Below, in pieces: positions 26,447 to 35,476 of a DNA stretch of 64,000 nt (the stretch's first letter is position 1; each line of letters opens with the position of its first letter). The position numbers and the translations under genes were made by a program. Source of the stretch: Mycobacterium terramassiliense (lineage in GTDB: Bacteria; Actinomycetota; Actinomycetes; Mycobacteriales; Mycobacteriaceae); contig NZ_LT717701.1 in assembly GCF_900157385.1 (NCBI RefSeq), forward strand, positions 779,772-843,771, given 5' to 3'. A model generated the notes under the pieces. It was not told the DNA's origin. It searched no databases and saw nothing but the letters and a program-made list of their open reading frames with translations.

Positions 26447-27921
26447 GCCGACACTGGCTGCACCACAGACTGTCCCAGGAGAGTATCGCGGAGATGGCGG
26501 AAGAATTGCTGGGCAAGGGTTTTCGCCTTGCCCTGGTGGCCGCCCACGACGACGCCGACGTATTCCGTGTCGTTTACCTGTTTTTGGCCGGCCGCCCCGA
26601 TCGCCGCATCGAGCTCGAATGCGCGGTGGGCAAGGACGATCCGGCGCTGCACTCGCTGGCGTACCTGTCGTTCGCGGCCGGCCGCTTCGAGCGCGAGATG
26701 GCCGACCTGTATGGAATCCGGCCACTCGGGCATCCCAAAGCGCGCCGACTGGTGCGGCACGCTCATTGGCCCGAGGAGTGGTATCCCATGCGCGGCAACG
26801 CCGGGCCCGCGCCGCGCTTCGACCGCGTCGGTGCTTTCCCGTTCGTCACCGTCGAGGGGCCCGGGGTGTACGAGATTCCGGTGGGCCCGGTGCACGCCGG
26901 GCTGATCGAGCCCGGTCATTTCCGCTTCTCGGTCGCCGGTGAAAGCGTGCTGCGGCTCAAGGCCCGGCTGTGGTTCGTACACCGAGGTTTGGAAAGGCTC
27001 TTCCAGGGCCGGCCGGCCGGCGGGGCCGTCGAGCTGGCCGAGCGCGTCAGCGGCGACACCTCCGTCGGGCACGCCCTGGCCCACAGCCTGGCCGTCGAGG
27101 ACGGGCTCGGGATCGAACTGCCCGACGAGGCGCACCGCCTGCGGGCGCTGCTCGTCGAACTCGAACGGCTCTACAATCACGTCGCCGATCTGGGGGCGCT
27201 GGCCAACGACGTCGGGTTCGCCCTCGCCAACGCCCACGCTCAACGCGTCCGCGAGAAACTGCTGCGGCTCAACGCGAATGTCGCCGGACACCGGCTGCTT
27301 CGCGGTGCCATCCGCCCCGGCGCGGTCGCGCTGCGGGCGCTTCCCGACGCCGACGACCTGCGGTCCATCGCGGCCGACGTCGCGGAGATCGCCGACCTGA
27401 CCCTGCGCAACTCCGGGGTGTACGACAGGTTCGCCGGCACGGCCGTGCTGCACGATGAGGACGCGCAGGCCCTTGGCTGCCTGGGCTATGTCGCGCGGGC
27501 CAGCGGCATCCGCACCGACGCCCGGCTCGAACACCCGACCACCACGCTGCCCGTGACCGAGGTCGGCGCCGCCGCGGGCGATGTGCTGGCCCGCTACACG
27601 GTGCGGCGCGACGAATTCGCCGCGTCCACCGAACTGGTCTGTCACCTGATCGAATCGCACACCGGTGCGATCGAATACACCGAGGAACTGCCGACGCTGC
27701 GCGCGCCTCGAAGCGGGATCGGCATCGTCGAAGGATGGCGCGGCACCCTTGTTCACCGCGTCGAGATCGACGCCGCCAATCGCATCACCCGAGCGAAGAT
27801 CGTCGACCCCTCGTGGTTCAACTGGCCCGCGCTGCCCGTCGCGATGGCCGACACCATCGTCCCCGACTTTCCGCTGGCCAACAAAAGCTTCAACCAGTCC
27901 TACGCCGGCAACGATCTCTGA
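26443..27921 (+). CDS. hycE: HycE-like large subunit lacking nickel ligands (Rv0087-like)
   Basis: A 492-residue fusion of a NuoC-like domain (about 1-125, with SLAYLSFAAGRFEREMADLYGI) and a NuoD/hydrogenase large-subunit domain. In [NiFe] hydrogenases the L1 motif is RxCGxCxxxH. Here residues 201-210 read RVSGDTSVGH, with both cysteines replaced by Ser203 and Thr206. The C-terminus (NKSFNQSYAGNDL) has no CxxC L2 motif. It therefore cannot bind a standard NiFe centre and belongs with the energy-converting-hydrogenase-related (Ehr) complexes, whose substrate is unknown. Last gene of the cluster. Confidence 0.9.
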   Translation: MSRHWLHHRLSQESIAEMAEELLGKGFRLALVAAHDDADVFRVVYLFLAGRPDRRIELECAVGKDDPALHSLAYLSFAAGRFEREMADLYGIRPLGHPKARRLVRHAHWPEEWYPMRGNAGPAPRFDRVGAFPFVTVEGPGVYEIPVGPVHAGLIEPGHFRFSVAGESVLRLKARLWFVHRGLERLFQGRPAGGAVELAERVSGDTSVGHALAHSLAVEDGLGIELPDEAHRLRALLVELERLYNHVADLGALANDVGFALANAHAQRVREKLLRLNANVAGHRLLRGAIRPGAVALRALPDADDLRSIAADVAEIADLTLRNSGVYDRFAGTAVLHDEDAQALGCLGYVARASGIRTDARLEHPTTTLPVTEVGAAAGDVLARYTVRRDEFAASTELVCHLIESHTGAIEYTEELPTLRAPRSGIGIVEGWRGTLVHRVEIDAANRITRAKIVDPSWFNWPALPVAMADTIVPDFPLANKSFNQSYAGNDL

Positions 27922-27931
27922 TCGACGCCGG

Positions 27932-28831
27932 CTACCCCTCGCCCAGTAGCGCGAACCGGCCGTCGACCGTCCTGGTCACCAGGCCGTCGGCCAGCAGCGA
28001 ATCCAGCGCGCGGTCGCGCTGCGCCGGATCGGTCAACCATGCCACGTCCAGCTCCGCCCGGGTGACCGGGGAATCGTTGGCGCGCAAGACATCCAGCAGC
28101 CGCCCGCGGACTTGGCGGTCGGTGCCGGCGTACGTCTGCGCCCGCCGGGCCGGCCCTTGCACGGGGGGACAGCCCGCCCCCCGCCACGCGCACCGGTCAA
28201 GCGGGCACAACCCGCATCGCGGGGCCCGCGCGGTGCACACGATCGCCCCCAGTTCCATCAGCGCGATCGAAAACTGCGGTGCCCGTTCGTCATCGGGCAG
28301 CAACGCGGCCACGTCGGCGTGGTCGCGAGCCGCTGACGGTGCACCGGCGTCGGCCAGGCCGTGCACCGCGCGCGCCACCACCCGCCGCACGTTGGTGTCC
28401 ACCACCGGCACCGGGCGGCGGTAGGCGAAGCACGCGATCGCTCGCGCGGTGTAGCTGCCGACGCCGGGCAGCGTCATCAGGGCGTCGACGTCGTCGGGGA
28501 CCACGTCGTCGTGGTCGCGGGCGATGACCGTCGCGCACTCGTGCAACCGCTTGGCGCGCCGCGGATAACCCAGCTTGCCCCAGGCGCGCAGCACGTCGGC
28601 GGCGCTGGCTGCGGCGGTGGCCGACGGGGTCGGCCAGCGTCGCACCCAGTCCGGCCAGATCGGCAGCACCCGCGCCACCGGCGTCTGTTGCAACATGAAC
28701 TCGCTGACCAGGATCTGCCATGCCGTGACATCCGCGGCCCGCCAGGGCAAGTCGCGTCGCGACCGGTCGTACCAGTCGATGAGTTCTTTTGCTGGGATGT
28801 TCATCTGCTTGTGCGGCATGATGTGTGGCAT
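27932..28831 (-). CDS. mutY: Adenine DNA glycosylase
   Basis: Removes adenine mispaired with 8-oxoguanine. The 299-residue protein has catalytic Glu44 (SEFMLQQT), the helix-hairpin-helix LPGVGSYTARAI, catalytic Asp in VVDTNVRRV, and a [4Fe-4S] loop CTARAPRCGLCPLDRC; the last spacing is four residues, one fewer than in E. coli. The C-terminal NUDIX-like domain is absent; a short helical tail replaces it, as in Rv3589. The preferred ATG at 28831 lies in the same palindrome as the divergent canB start; 28819 and 28804 are alternatives. Confidence 0.92.
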   Translation of the reverse strand: MPHIMPHKQMNIPAKELIDWYDRSRRDLPWRAADVTAWQILVSEFMLQQTPVARVLPIWPDWVRRWPTPSATAAASAADVLRAWGKLGYPRRAKRLHECATVIARDHDDVVPDDVDALMTLPGVGSYTARAIACFAYRRPVPVVDTNVRRVVARAVHGLADAGAPSAARDHADVAALLPDDERAPQFSIALMELGAIVCTARAPRCGLCPLDRCAWRGAGCPPVQGPARRAQTYAGTDRQVRGRLLDVLRANDSPVTRAELDVAWLTDPAQRDRALDSLLADGLVTRTVDGRFALLGEG

Positions 28832-29447
28832 GCCAAACACCAGCCCGGTAACCGCATGGAAAGCACTCAAAGAGGGTAACGACCGATTCGTTGCCGGCCA
28901 GCCGCAGCATCCCAGCCAAAGCGTCGACCACCGGGCCAGCCTGGCCGCGGGCCAGAAACCCACCGCGGTGGTGTTCGGCTGTTCGGACAGCCGCGTGGCC
29001 GCCGAACTGATCTTCGACCAGGGTCTGGGTGACATGTTCGTGGTTCGCACCGCCGGGCAGGTCATCGACTCGGCGGTGCTGGGCTCCATCGAGTTCGCGG
29101 TGACGGTGCTCGACGTGCCGCTCATCGTCATCCTCGGCCACGACAGCTGCGGCGCCGTCAAGGCGGCGCTGGCGGCGATCCAGGACGGTGCGATACCGGG
29201 CGGTTTCGTGCGCGACGTGGTGGAGCGGGTCGCGCCGTCGATCCTGATGGGGCGGCGCGACGGCCTGAGCCGGGTCGACGAATTCGAGGAGCGCCACGTC
29301 AAGGAGACGCTGGCGCAACTCATGGCGCGCTCTTCGGCCATCGCGGAGCGGGTGTCGGCGGGCACGCTGGGAATCGCCGGCGTGACCTATCACCTCGCCG
29401 ACGGGCGCGCCGCGTTGGTCGACCACCTCGGTGATATCGGCGAATAA
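28830..29447 (+). CDS. canB: Beta-class carbonic anhydrase
   Basis: Zinc enzyme interconverting CO2 and bicarbonate. The 205-residue product has the beta-class ligands Cys51 (CSDSR, with Asp53 and Arg55), His104 and Cys107 (HDSCGAV). Close to Rv3588c. The ATG at 28830 gives MPNTSPVTAWKALKEGN, the family start; an open extension to 28575 would run through mutY. Starts of canB and mutY overlap on opposite strands, so each promoter must lie inside the other gene. Confidence 0.95.
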   Translation: MPNTSPVTAWKALKEGNDRFVAGQPQHPSQSVDHRASLAAGQKPTAVVFGCSDSRVAAELIFDQGLGDMFVVRTAGQVIDSAVLGSIEFAVTVLDVPLIVILGHDSCGAVKAALAAIQDGAIPGGFVRDVVERVAPSILMGRRDGLSRVDEFEERHVKETLAQLMARSSAIAERVSAGTLGIAGVTYHLADGRAALVDHLGDIGE

Positions 29448-29552
29448 CGGCCGCCTTTCTCACGGCCACTAACACGGCGGTCGGCCAGCAAACAGGGCGA
29501 CACGCCGACGCGGATCGAACAAATCCGCGTGACCTGGACCTACGGTGTGATC

Positions 29553-30368
29553 GTGCTGGATCTGGAACCGCGTGGCCCGCTACCTACCGAGATCTATTGG
29601 CGGCGCAGGGGCCTGGCCCTGGGCCTTGCGGTCGTCGTGATCGGGGTCGTGGCCGCCATCGTCGTTGCCTTCATGGGCAACAAGGCGGGCGCCAAGCCCG
29701 CCAGCGCCGACAAGCCCAACTCCGCCCAGAACAAGCCCGCCGCGCCCCCGGGCCAGGCGCCGCCCCCGGGGCAGGAAGGCGTCACGCCGGTGCCGGCCCC
29801 GCAGGGGCAAAACCCCGAGTCGCCCACGCCCACCGCCGCGGTGCAGCCGCCGCCGGTGCTGAAGGAGGGCGATGACTGCCCCGATTCGACGCTGGCCGTC
29901 AAGGGCCTGACCAACGCGCCCCAGTACTTCATCGGCGACCAGCCGAAGTTCACCATGGTCGTCACCAATATCGGCCTGGTGTCCTGCAAACGCGACGTGG
30001 GCGCGGCGTCGCTCGCCGCCTACGTCTACTCGCTCGACAACAAGCGGCTGTGGTCCAACCTGGACTGCGCGCCCTCCAACGAGACGCTGATCAAGACCTT
30101 CACGCCGGGCGAGCAGGTGACGACGGCCGTAACCTGGACGGGCATGGGGTCGGCGCCGCACTGCCCGCTGCCGCGGCCGGCGATCGGGCCGGGCACCTAC
30201 AACCTCGTCGTGCAGCTGGGCAACCTGCGCTCGCAGCCGGTTCCGTTCATCATGAACCAGCCGCCGCCGCCGCCGGGACCCGTACCGGGGCAGCCGGGTC
30301 AGCCGGCGCTCGCGCCGCCGCCGGAGGCTCCGCCGGGCGTCGCCCCGGGCCCCATTCCCGCGGGCTGA
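29553..30368 (+). CDS. Membrane-anchored extracytoplasmic protein (Rv3587c-like)
   Basis: About 271 residues: a short cytosolic N-terminus, one membrane helix (LALGLAVVVIGVVAAIVVAF), a Pro/Ala/Gln-rich linker, a globular Ig-like extracytoplasmic domain with paired cysteines (DDCPDSTLAVKG, VSCKRDVG, LDCAPSNE, PHCPLPRPA) and a Pro-rich tail. Matches Rv3587c; role unknown. GTG 29553 gives the VLDLEPRGPLPTEIYW start known in the family; GTGs at 29529 and 29547 are alternatives. Convergent with disA, 6 nt apart. Confidence 0.85.
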   Translation: MLDLEPRGPLPTEIYWRRRGLALGLAVVVIGVVAAIVVAFMGNKAGAKPASADKPNSAQNKPAAPPGQAPPPGQEGVTPVPAPQGQNPESPTPTAAVQPPPVLKEGDDCPDSTLAVKGLTNAPQYFIGDQPKFTMVVTNIGLVSCKRDVGAASLAAYVYSLDNKRLWSNLDCAPSNETLIKTFTPGEQVTTAVTWTGMGSAPHCPLPRPAIGPGTYNLVVQLGNLRSQPVPFIMNQPPPPPGPVPGQPGQPALAPPPEAPPGVAPGPIPAG

Positions 30369-30374
30369 CCGGCT

Positions 30375-31448
30375 TCAGGTGAGCGGATCGGCGATCGTCG
30401 ATTCCGCCAGCTGTGACAATCCCTCTCGCACGTGGCGGGCCCACATCCCGCCGATGCCGTCCACCGACTCGAGGTCGTTAGCGCTGGCCGCCAGCAGGCC
30501 CTGCAGCGTTCCGAACGTCCGGACCAACAGGTCCACGTGCGCGAACTGCAGCCGGGGGATGCCGGCCATCGCGCGGTAGCCGCGCGGGCTGAGCGCCGAG
30601 TCCTGCGCCTCCGCCGTCGTCGGATATCCGAAAACCTTTGCCAGCGAGGTGAAGTCGAGCAGCTCGGTGTCCGATAGGGTGTCCAGCTCGTCCAAGGTGG
30701 CCGTGATCTGCGCTTCGGACAACGGTTCCGGGCTGGCGTGGTAGTCGCGCACGACCAGTTCGCGGGCGATGTCGTTGCCGCCCAACAATTCCTCGAGCTG
30801 CAGCCGCAACTGGCGGCCGTCGGTGCCCAGCTCGACGCAGTCGTAGTCGATCGCCAGGCCGATGCGCCGGACCAACTCCAGCCGCTGCACCACCGTCATC
30901 ACGTCGCGCAGCGTGACGAAGTCCTCGATCTCCGCCCGCGACAGCTGCCGGCTGACCTCGTCGAGCCTCATCTTGTACCGCTCCAGGGTGGCGATGGCCT
31001 GGTTCGCCCGCGACAGGATGGTCGCGGAATCGGCCACGACGTGGCGCTCGCCGGCGACGTAGACGGTGACGATGTTCATCGAGTGGCTGACCGAGATCAC
31101 CGGGTAGCCGGTCTGGATCGCGGCCCGCTCCGCGGACCGGTGGCGGGTACCCGATTCGTCGGTGGGTATCGACGGATCCGGGACGAGTTGGACGTTGGCG
31201 CGGACGATGCGGCCGCCGTCGGTGGACAGGATGACGGCGCCATCCATCTTGGACAGCTCGCGCAGCCGCGTCGGCGCGTACCGGACGTCGAGGGCGAAGC
31301 CGCCGTCGCAGATGGCCTCGACGTTCTCGTCGTTGCCGAGCACGATCAACGCGCCGGTGCGGCCGCGCAGGATGCGCTCCAGGCCGTCCCGCAGCCCGGT
31401 GCCGGGCGCAAGGCGGGCGACGGTCTCACGCAGTGTCGGACGGGTCAC
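30375..31448 (-). CDS. disA: Diadenylate cyclase DisA
   Basis: Makes cyclic di-AMP from two ATP and scans DNA; 357 residues. The DAC domain shows the catalytic DGA (Asp69-Gly70-Ala71) and RHR (Arg102-His103-Arg104) motifs. A central helical spine and a C-terminal helix-hairpin-helix DNA-binding domain (DLESVDGIGGMWARHVREG) follow. The ATG overlaps the radA stop, as in M. tuberculosis (Rv3585-Rv3586), and RadA is known to interact with DisA in other bacteria. Confidence 0.97.
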   Translation of the reverse strand: MTRPTLRETVARLAPGTGLRDGLERILRGRTGALIVLGNDENVEAICDGGFALDVRYAPTRLRELSKMDGAVILSTDGGRIVRANVQLVPDPSIPTDESGTRHRSAERAAIQTGYPVISVSHSMNIVTVYVAGERHVVADSATILSRANQAIATLERYKMRLDEVSRQLSRAEIEDFVTLRDVMTVVQRLELVRRIGLAIDYDCVELGTDGRQLRLQLEELLGGNDIARELVVRDYHASPEPLSEAQITATLDELDTLSDTELLDFTSLAKVFGYPTTAEAQDSALSPRGYRAMAGIPRLQFAHVDLLVRTFGTLQGLLAASANDLESVDGIGGMWARHVREGLSQLAESTIADPLT

Positions 31449-32881
31449 AGCCTGTCATTCTGCGGCCCCGCGGCGTTATGCGTCCAGCCGTTGGGTCGTT
31501 CGGCGATGTCTTTCATGTGTTGCAGGGCCGCGACGATGGTCGGTGCGCGCAGTGCCCGCATCCCGCTCGGCACGATCTCGCGCCGCGGGTCGTCGCCGTC
31601 CGGGATGAGCGCGATGCTGAACCCCTGGCGCGCCGCTTCGGCCAGCCGCCGCTCCATCCCGGTGACGCGGCGCAGGTCGCCCGCGAGCCCCACTTCGCCG
31701 ATCATGACCGCGGTGGTGGGCAGCGGCAGGTTCGTATACGCCGAGGCCAGGGCGATCGCCACCGCCAGGTCCGCGGACGGATCGGTCAACCGCATGCCCC
31801 CCACGGTCGACAGGTAGACGTCGTTGACGGCGATGTTCAGCCGGGCGTGCTTTTCCAGCACAGCGGCGATCATCGCGGCGCGGGCGTGGTCGATGCCGCT
31901 GACCGCCCGGCGCGGCGAGCCGCCCGACGGGCTCGCCAGCAGCGCCTGCACCTCGCCGATCAGGGGCCGCTTGCCGTCCAGGGCCACCGTGATCGCGGTG
32001 CCCGCGACCGGCGCCGGCCGCTGATCCAGGAATAGATGCGACGGGTCGTTGACGTCCTCGATCCCGTTGTCGTGCAGCATGAAACAGCCGACCTCGTCGG
32101 CGGCGCCGAACCGGTTCTTGATCCCGCGGACCATCCGCAGCGAGCCGTTGCGGTCCCCCTCGAAGTGCAGCACCACGTCGACGAGGTGTTCCAGGGAGCG
32201 CGGTCCGGCGATGGCGCCGTCCTTGGTGACGTGGCCGACCAGGATCAGGGCGACCCCGGCGGCCTTCGCGGCGGCCGTCAGCGCGGCGGTCACCGCGCGC
32301 ACCTGCGTGACGCCGCCGGCGACGCCGTCGGCCTCGGTGGTCGACATGGTCTGCACCGAGTCGATGATCACCAGCGCCGGCCGGACCGTCGCGATGTGGT
32401 CGAGCACCGTGTGTAGGTCGGACTCGGCGGCCAGGTACACCTCGTCACCGCCGCAGTTGATGCGGTCGGCGCGCAGCCGGATCTGGCCGGCGGACTCCTC
32501 GCCGGAGATGTACAGCGCCCGGCTGCCCGCCTGGGCCCAGCGGTGGGCGACCTTGAGCAACAGCGTCGACTTGCCCACGCCGGGATCGCCCGCCAGCAGC
32601 GTGACCGAGCCGGGGACCACGCCGCCGCCGAGCACCCGGTCCAATTCGCCGACGCCGGTGGAGCGGTGCCGCGTGCTGTGCGCTGCTATCGAGCTGATGG
32701 GGACGGCCCGCGACGCCGCGGCCGCCGCCGCGCCCGCGCGACGCCCCGCGCCGCCGACGGCGGCCAGGACCGGCACCTCGTCGACGGTGCCCCAGGTGCC
32801 GCACTCCAGGCAGCGACCCACCCACTTGGCGGTGACGTGCTGGCATTCGGAGCAGCGGTATTGCGAGCGCGGATGAGCCAC
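31445..32881 (-). CDS. radA: DNA repair protein RadA
   Basis: RecA-like ATPase that extends heteroduplex during recombination. The 478 residues include an N-terminal C4 zinc finger (Cys10, 13, 24 and 27), Walker A GDPGVGKST near residue 97, the RadA-specific KNRFG motif near the middle, and a Lon-protease-like C-terminal domain. The first residues MAHPRSQYRCSEC match the family. Operon with disA downstream (4-nt overlap). Confidence 0.96.
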   Translation of the reverse strand: MAHPRSQYRCSECQHVTAKWVGRCLECGTWGTVDEVPVLAAVGGAGRRAGAAAAAASRAVPISSIAAHSTRHRSTGVGELDRVLGGGVVPGSVTLLAGDPGVGKSTLLLKVAHRWAQAGSRALYISGEESAGQIRLRADRINCGGDEVYLAAESDLHTVLDHIATVRPALVIIDSVQTMSTTEADGVAGGVTQVRAVTAALTAAAKAAGVALILVGHVTKDGAIAGPRSLEHLVDVVLHFEGDRNGSLRMVRGIKNRFGAADEVGCFMLHDNGIEDVNDPSHLFLDQRPAPVAGTAITVALDGKRPLIGEVQALLASPSGGSPRRAVSGIDHARAAMIAAVLEKHARLNIAVNDVYLSTVGGMRLTDPSADLAVAIALASAYTNLPLPTTAVMIGEVGLAGDLRRVTGMERRLAEAARQGFSIALIPDGDDPRREIVPSGMRALRAPTIVAALQHMKDIAERPNGWTHNAAGPQNDRL

Positions 32882-32952
32882 GTCATGACGGTATCGGGCG
32901 GGTGCGACAAGCCCGGTGTGACAGGCCGGGTCGGTCCCCGGTTGGCGCCCGC

Positions 32953-33471
32953 TCAGGCGGGTTGGGGCCCCACTCCGGCCGAAATCGGCACCATCACGCT
33001 GGCCTGCCCGGCCTTCTCGAAGTTGAAGGTGAAGTTGTAGTTCAGGCCGTTGCTGATGGGCTTCGCCAGGGCGACGGTCGCCTTGACCGCGTTGTTCGGC
33101 TCGAGTGGACCGGGGGCCACGGTCTGGCCTTCGGGCTTGCCGATGAACAGCATCCCTCCCGGAGGGAGCCGGCCATCGCCACCGATCGTGACCGCGCCGA
33201 TGTCAGTGGTGATGCTGACCAGCCGGTCCGCGACGTCCGGCGACTGGTTGATGGCCACCGCCACCAGGTCCACCGTTCGCCCCGGCTGCAGGAAGTCGCT
33301 GGTCTGCACGGCCTGCATGCGGATGTCGCGCAGCGCGACGTTGTTGATGGTGACCTTGTTGCCGTTGACGGCGGGCTCCTGGGTGGCCATCTGGGAGATC
33401 TGACCGGCCCCGCAACCGCTGAGCAGGGCGGCGACCAGGGCGACCAGACCGACGACGGTGAAGCGGTTCAC
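32953..33471 (-). CDS. lpqE: Lipoprotein LpqE
   Basis: A 172-residue secreted lipoprotein: signal peptide MNRFTVVGLVALVAALLSGC with lipobox LLSGC (Cys20), then a beta-rich domain with NNVALRDI and a conserved FNFEKAGQASVMVPI end. Homologous to Rv3584 (LpqE). It resembles the copper-chaperone PCu(A)C fold in strand pattern, but I do not see the Met/His metal motif. GTG start. Divergent from carD across 291 nt. Confidence 0.85.
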   Translation of the reverse strand: MNRFTVVGLVALVAALLSGCGAGQISQMATQEPAVNGNKVTINNVALRDIRMQAVQTSDFLQPGRTVDLVAVAINQSPDVADRLVSITTDIGAVTIGGDGRLPPGGMLFIGKPEGQTVAPGPLEPNNAVKATVALAKPISNGLNYNFTFNFEKAGQASVMVPISAGVGPQPA

Positions 33472-34251
<780 letters not shown>

Positions 34252-34266
34252 AGGCCCTGAGGTTCG

Positions 34267-34953
34267 GTGGTTACCCCAACCGGCACCTCGGGCAAAGTCA
34301 TTGCGGTCGTTCCGGCCGCTGGTTCGGGCGAGCGGCTGGCCGCCGGCGTCCCGAAAGCATTCTGTGAGCTCGACGGGCGCATCCTGCTGGACCGCGCCGT
34401 GGCCGGCCTGCTGCAGTCGGGGGTCGTCGACCACGTCGTGGTGGCGGTCCCCGCCGACCGCATCGACCAGGCCGAGCACGTCCTCGGCGGACATGCGACG
34501 GTCGTGGCCGGCGGGGCCGACCGTATCGACTCGGTCCGTCTTGCCTTGCGCGCTTTGCCCCGCGACTGCGAATTCGTGCTGGTCCACGACGCCGCCCGGG
34601 CGCTGACCCCGCCCGGGCTGATCGTGCGGGTCGTCGACGCGCTGCGGTCGGGGTACGGCGCCGTCGTGCCCGCGCTGCCCCTGTCTGACACCATCAAGGC
34701 CGTGGACGCCAACGGCGTGGTGCTGGGCACACCGGAGCGGGCCGGCCTGCGGGCGGTGCAGACGCCGCAAGGTTTCGTCACCGACCTGCTGCTGCGGGCC
34801 TATGAACGGGCGGGCACCGCCGATTTCACCGACGACGCGTCGCTCGTCGAGCATGTCGGCGGCCAGGTGCAGGTAGTCGAGGGCGACCCGCAGGCGTTCA
34901 AGATCACCACGCCGCTCGACCTGGTGCTGGCCCAAGCGATCGTGCGCCGGTGA
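34267..34953 (+). CDS. ispD: 2-C-methyl-D-erythritol 4-phosphate cytidylyltransferase
   Basis: Third step of the MEP isoprenoid pathway: CTP plus MEP gives CDP-ME. The 228 residues start with the nucleotide-binding signature VPAAGSGERLAAGVPKAF, followed by VHDAARALTPP and the TPQGF motif. GTG start. The stop overlaps the ispF GTG by 4 nt, the usual ispDF pairing. Confidence 0.96.
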   Translation: MVTPTGTSGKVIAVVPAAGSGERLAAGVPKAFCELDGRILLDRAVAGLLQSGVVDHVVVAVPADRIDQAEHVLGGHATVVAGGADRIDSVRLALRALPRDCEFVLVHDAARALTPPGLIVRVVDALRSGYGAVVPALPLSDTIKAVDANGVVLGTPERAGLRAVQTPQGFVTDLLLRAYERAGTADFTDDASLVEHVGGQVQVVEGDPQAFKITTPLDLVLAQAIVRR

Positions 34954-35435
34954 GCGAGCTTCGGATTCCAAGGGTCGGGCTGGGCACCGACGTGCATCCG
35001 ATCCAGCCGGGGCGCCCGTGCTGGCTGCTGGGGCTGCTGTTTCCCGGCGACGACGGGTGTGCGGGCCACTCCGATGGAGATGTGGGGGCGCACGCGCTGT
35101 GTGACGCGCTGCTGTCGGCGGCCGGGCTGGGCGACGTCGGTGCCGTGTTCGGCGTCGACGACCCCCGCTGGGAGGGCGTCAGCGGCTCCGACATGCTGCG
35201 CCACGTCGTCGGCCTGATTTCGGGGCAGGGGTACCGCGTCGGCAACGCCGCCGTCCAGGTGATCGGCAATCGGCCGAAGGTCGGTCCGCGCCGCACGGAG
35301 GCGCAGCGGGTCCTGTCCGATCTGCTGGGGGCTCCGGTGTCGGTGTCCGCGACGACCACCGACGGCCTGGGCCTGACCGGCCGGGGCGAGGGATTGGCCG
35401 CCATCGCCACGGCGCTGGTGTTCCCGAGCGGCTAG
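34950..35435 (+). CDS. ispF: 2-C-methyl-D-erythritol 2,4-cyclodiphosphate synthase
   Basis: Cyclises CDP-ME 2-phosphate to MEcPP with loss of CMP. The 161-residue subunit of a trimer has the zinc ligands Asp14 and His16 (GTDVHPI) and His48 (HSDGDVGAHAL). TTTDGLGLTGRGEGLAA completes the C-terminal nucleotide site. GTG start coupled to ispD. The ispF stop is followed by the cysS promoter 28 nt downstream. Confidence 0.96.
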   Translation: MSELRIPRVGLGTDVHPIQPGRPCWLLGLLFPGDDGCAGHSDGDVGAHALCDALLSAAGLGDVGAVFGVDDPRWEGVSGSDMLRHVVGLISGQGYRVGNAAVQVIGNRPKVGPRRTEAQRVLSDLLGAPVSVSATTTDGLGLTGRGEGLAAIATALVFPSG

Positions 35436-35462
35436 CGCCGCGGCTCGCGGTAATTGGGCAGG

Positions 35463-35476
35463 TAAGCTGGCACGTC
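35463..35476 (+). promoter_or_regulatory. Predicted leaderless promoter of cysS
   Basis: TAAGCT (35463-35468), then GGCACGTC, then the cysS GTG at 35477: the same 18 nt as at lysS, including the start codon. No ribosome site precedes the GTG. Predicts a leaderless mRNA starting at or next to G35477. Confidence 0.55.

Noticed and set aside
26443..27921. Calling the cluster a functional formate hydrogenlyase or [NiFe] hydrogenase
   Set aside because: The nickel-ligand cysteines of both motifs are missing in the large subunit and no formate dehydrogenase subunit or hydrogenase maturation gene is nearby.
29700..29860. Pro/Ala-rich repeats in the Rv3587c-like linker as a regulatory or mobile repeat
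   Set aside because: They are low-complexity coding sequence of a linker also seen in the M. tuberculosis homologue.
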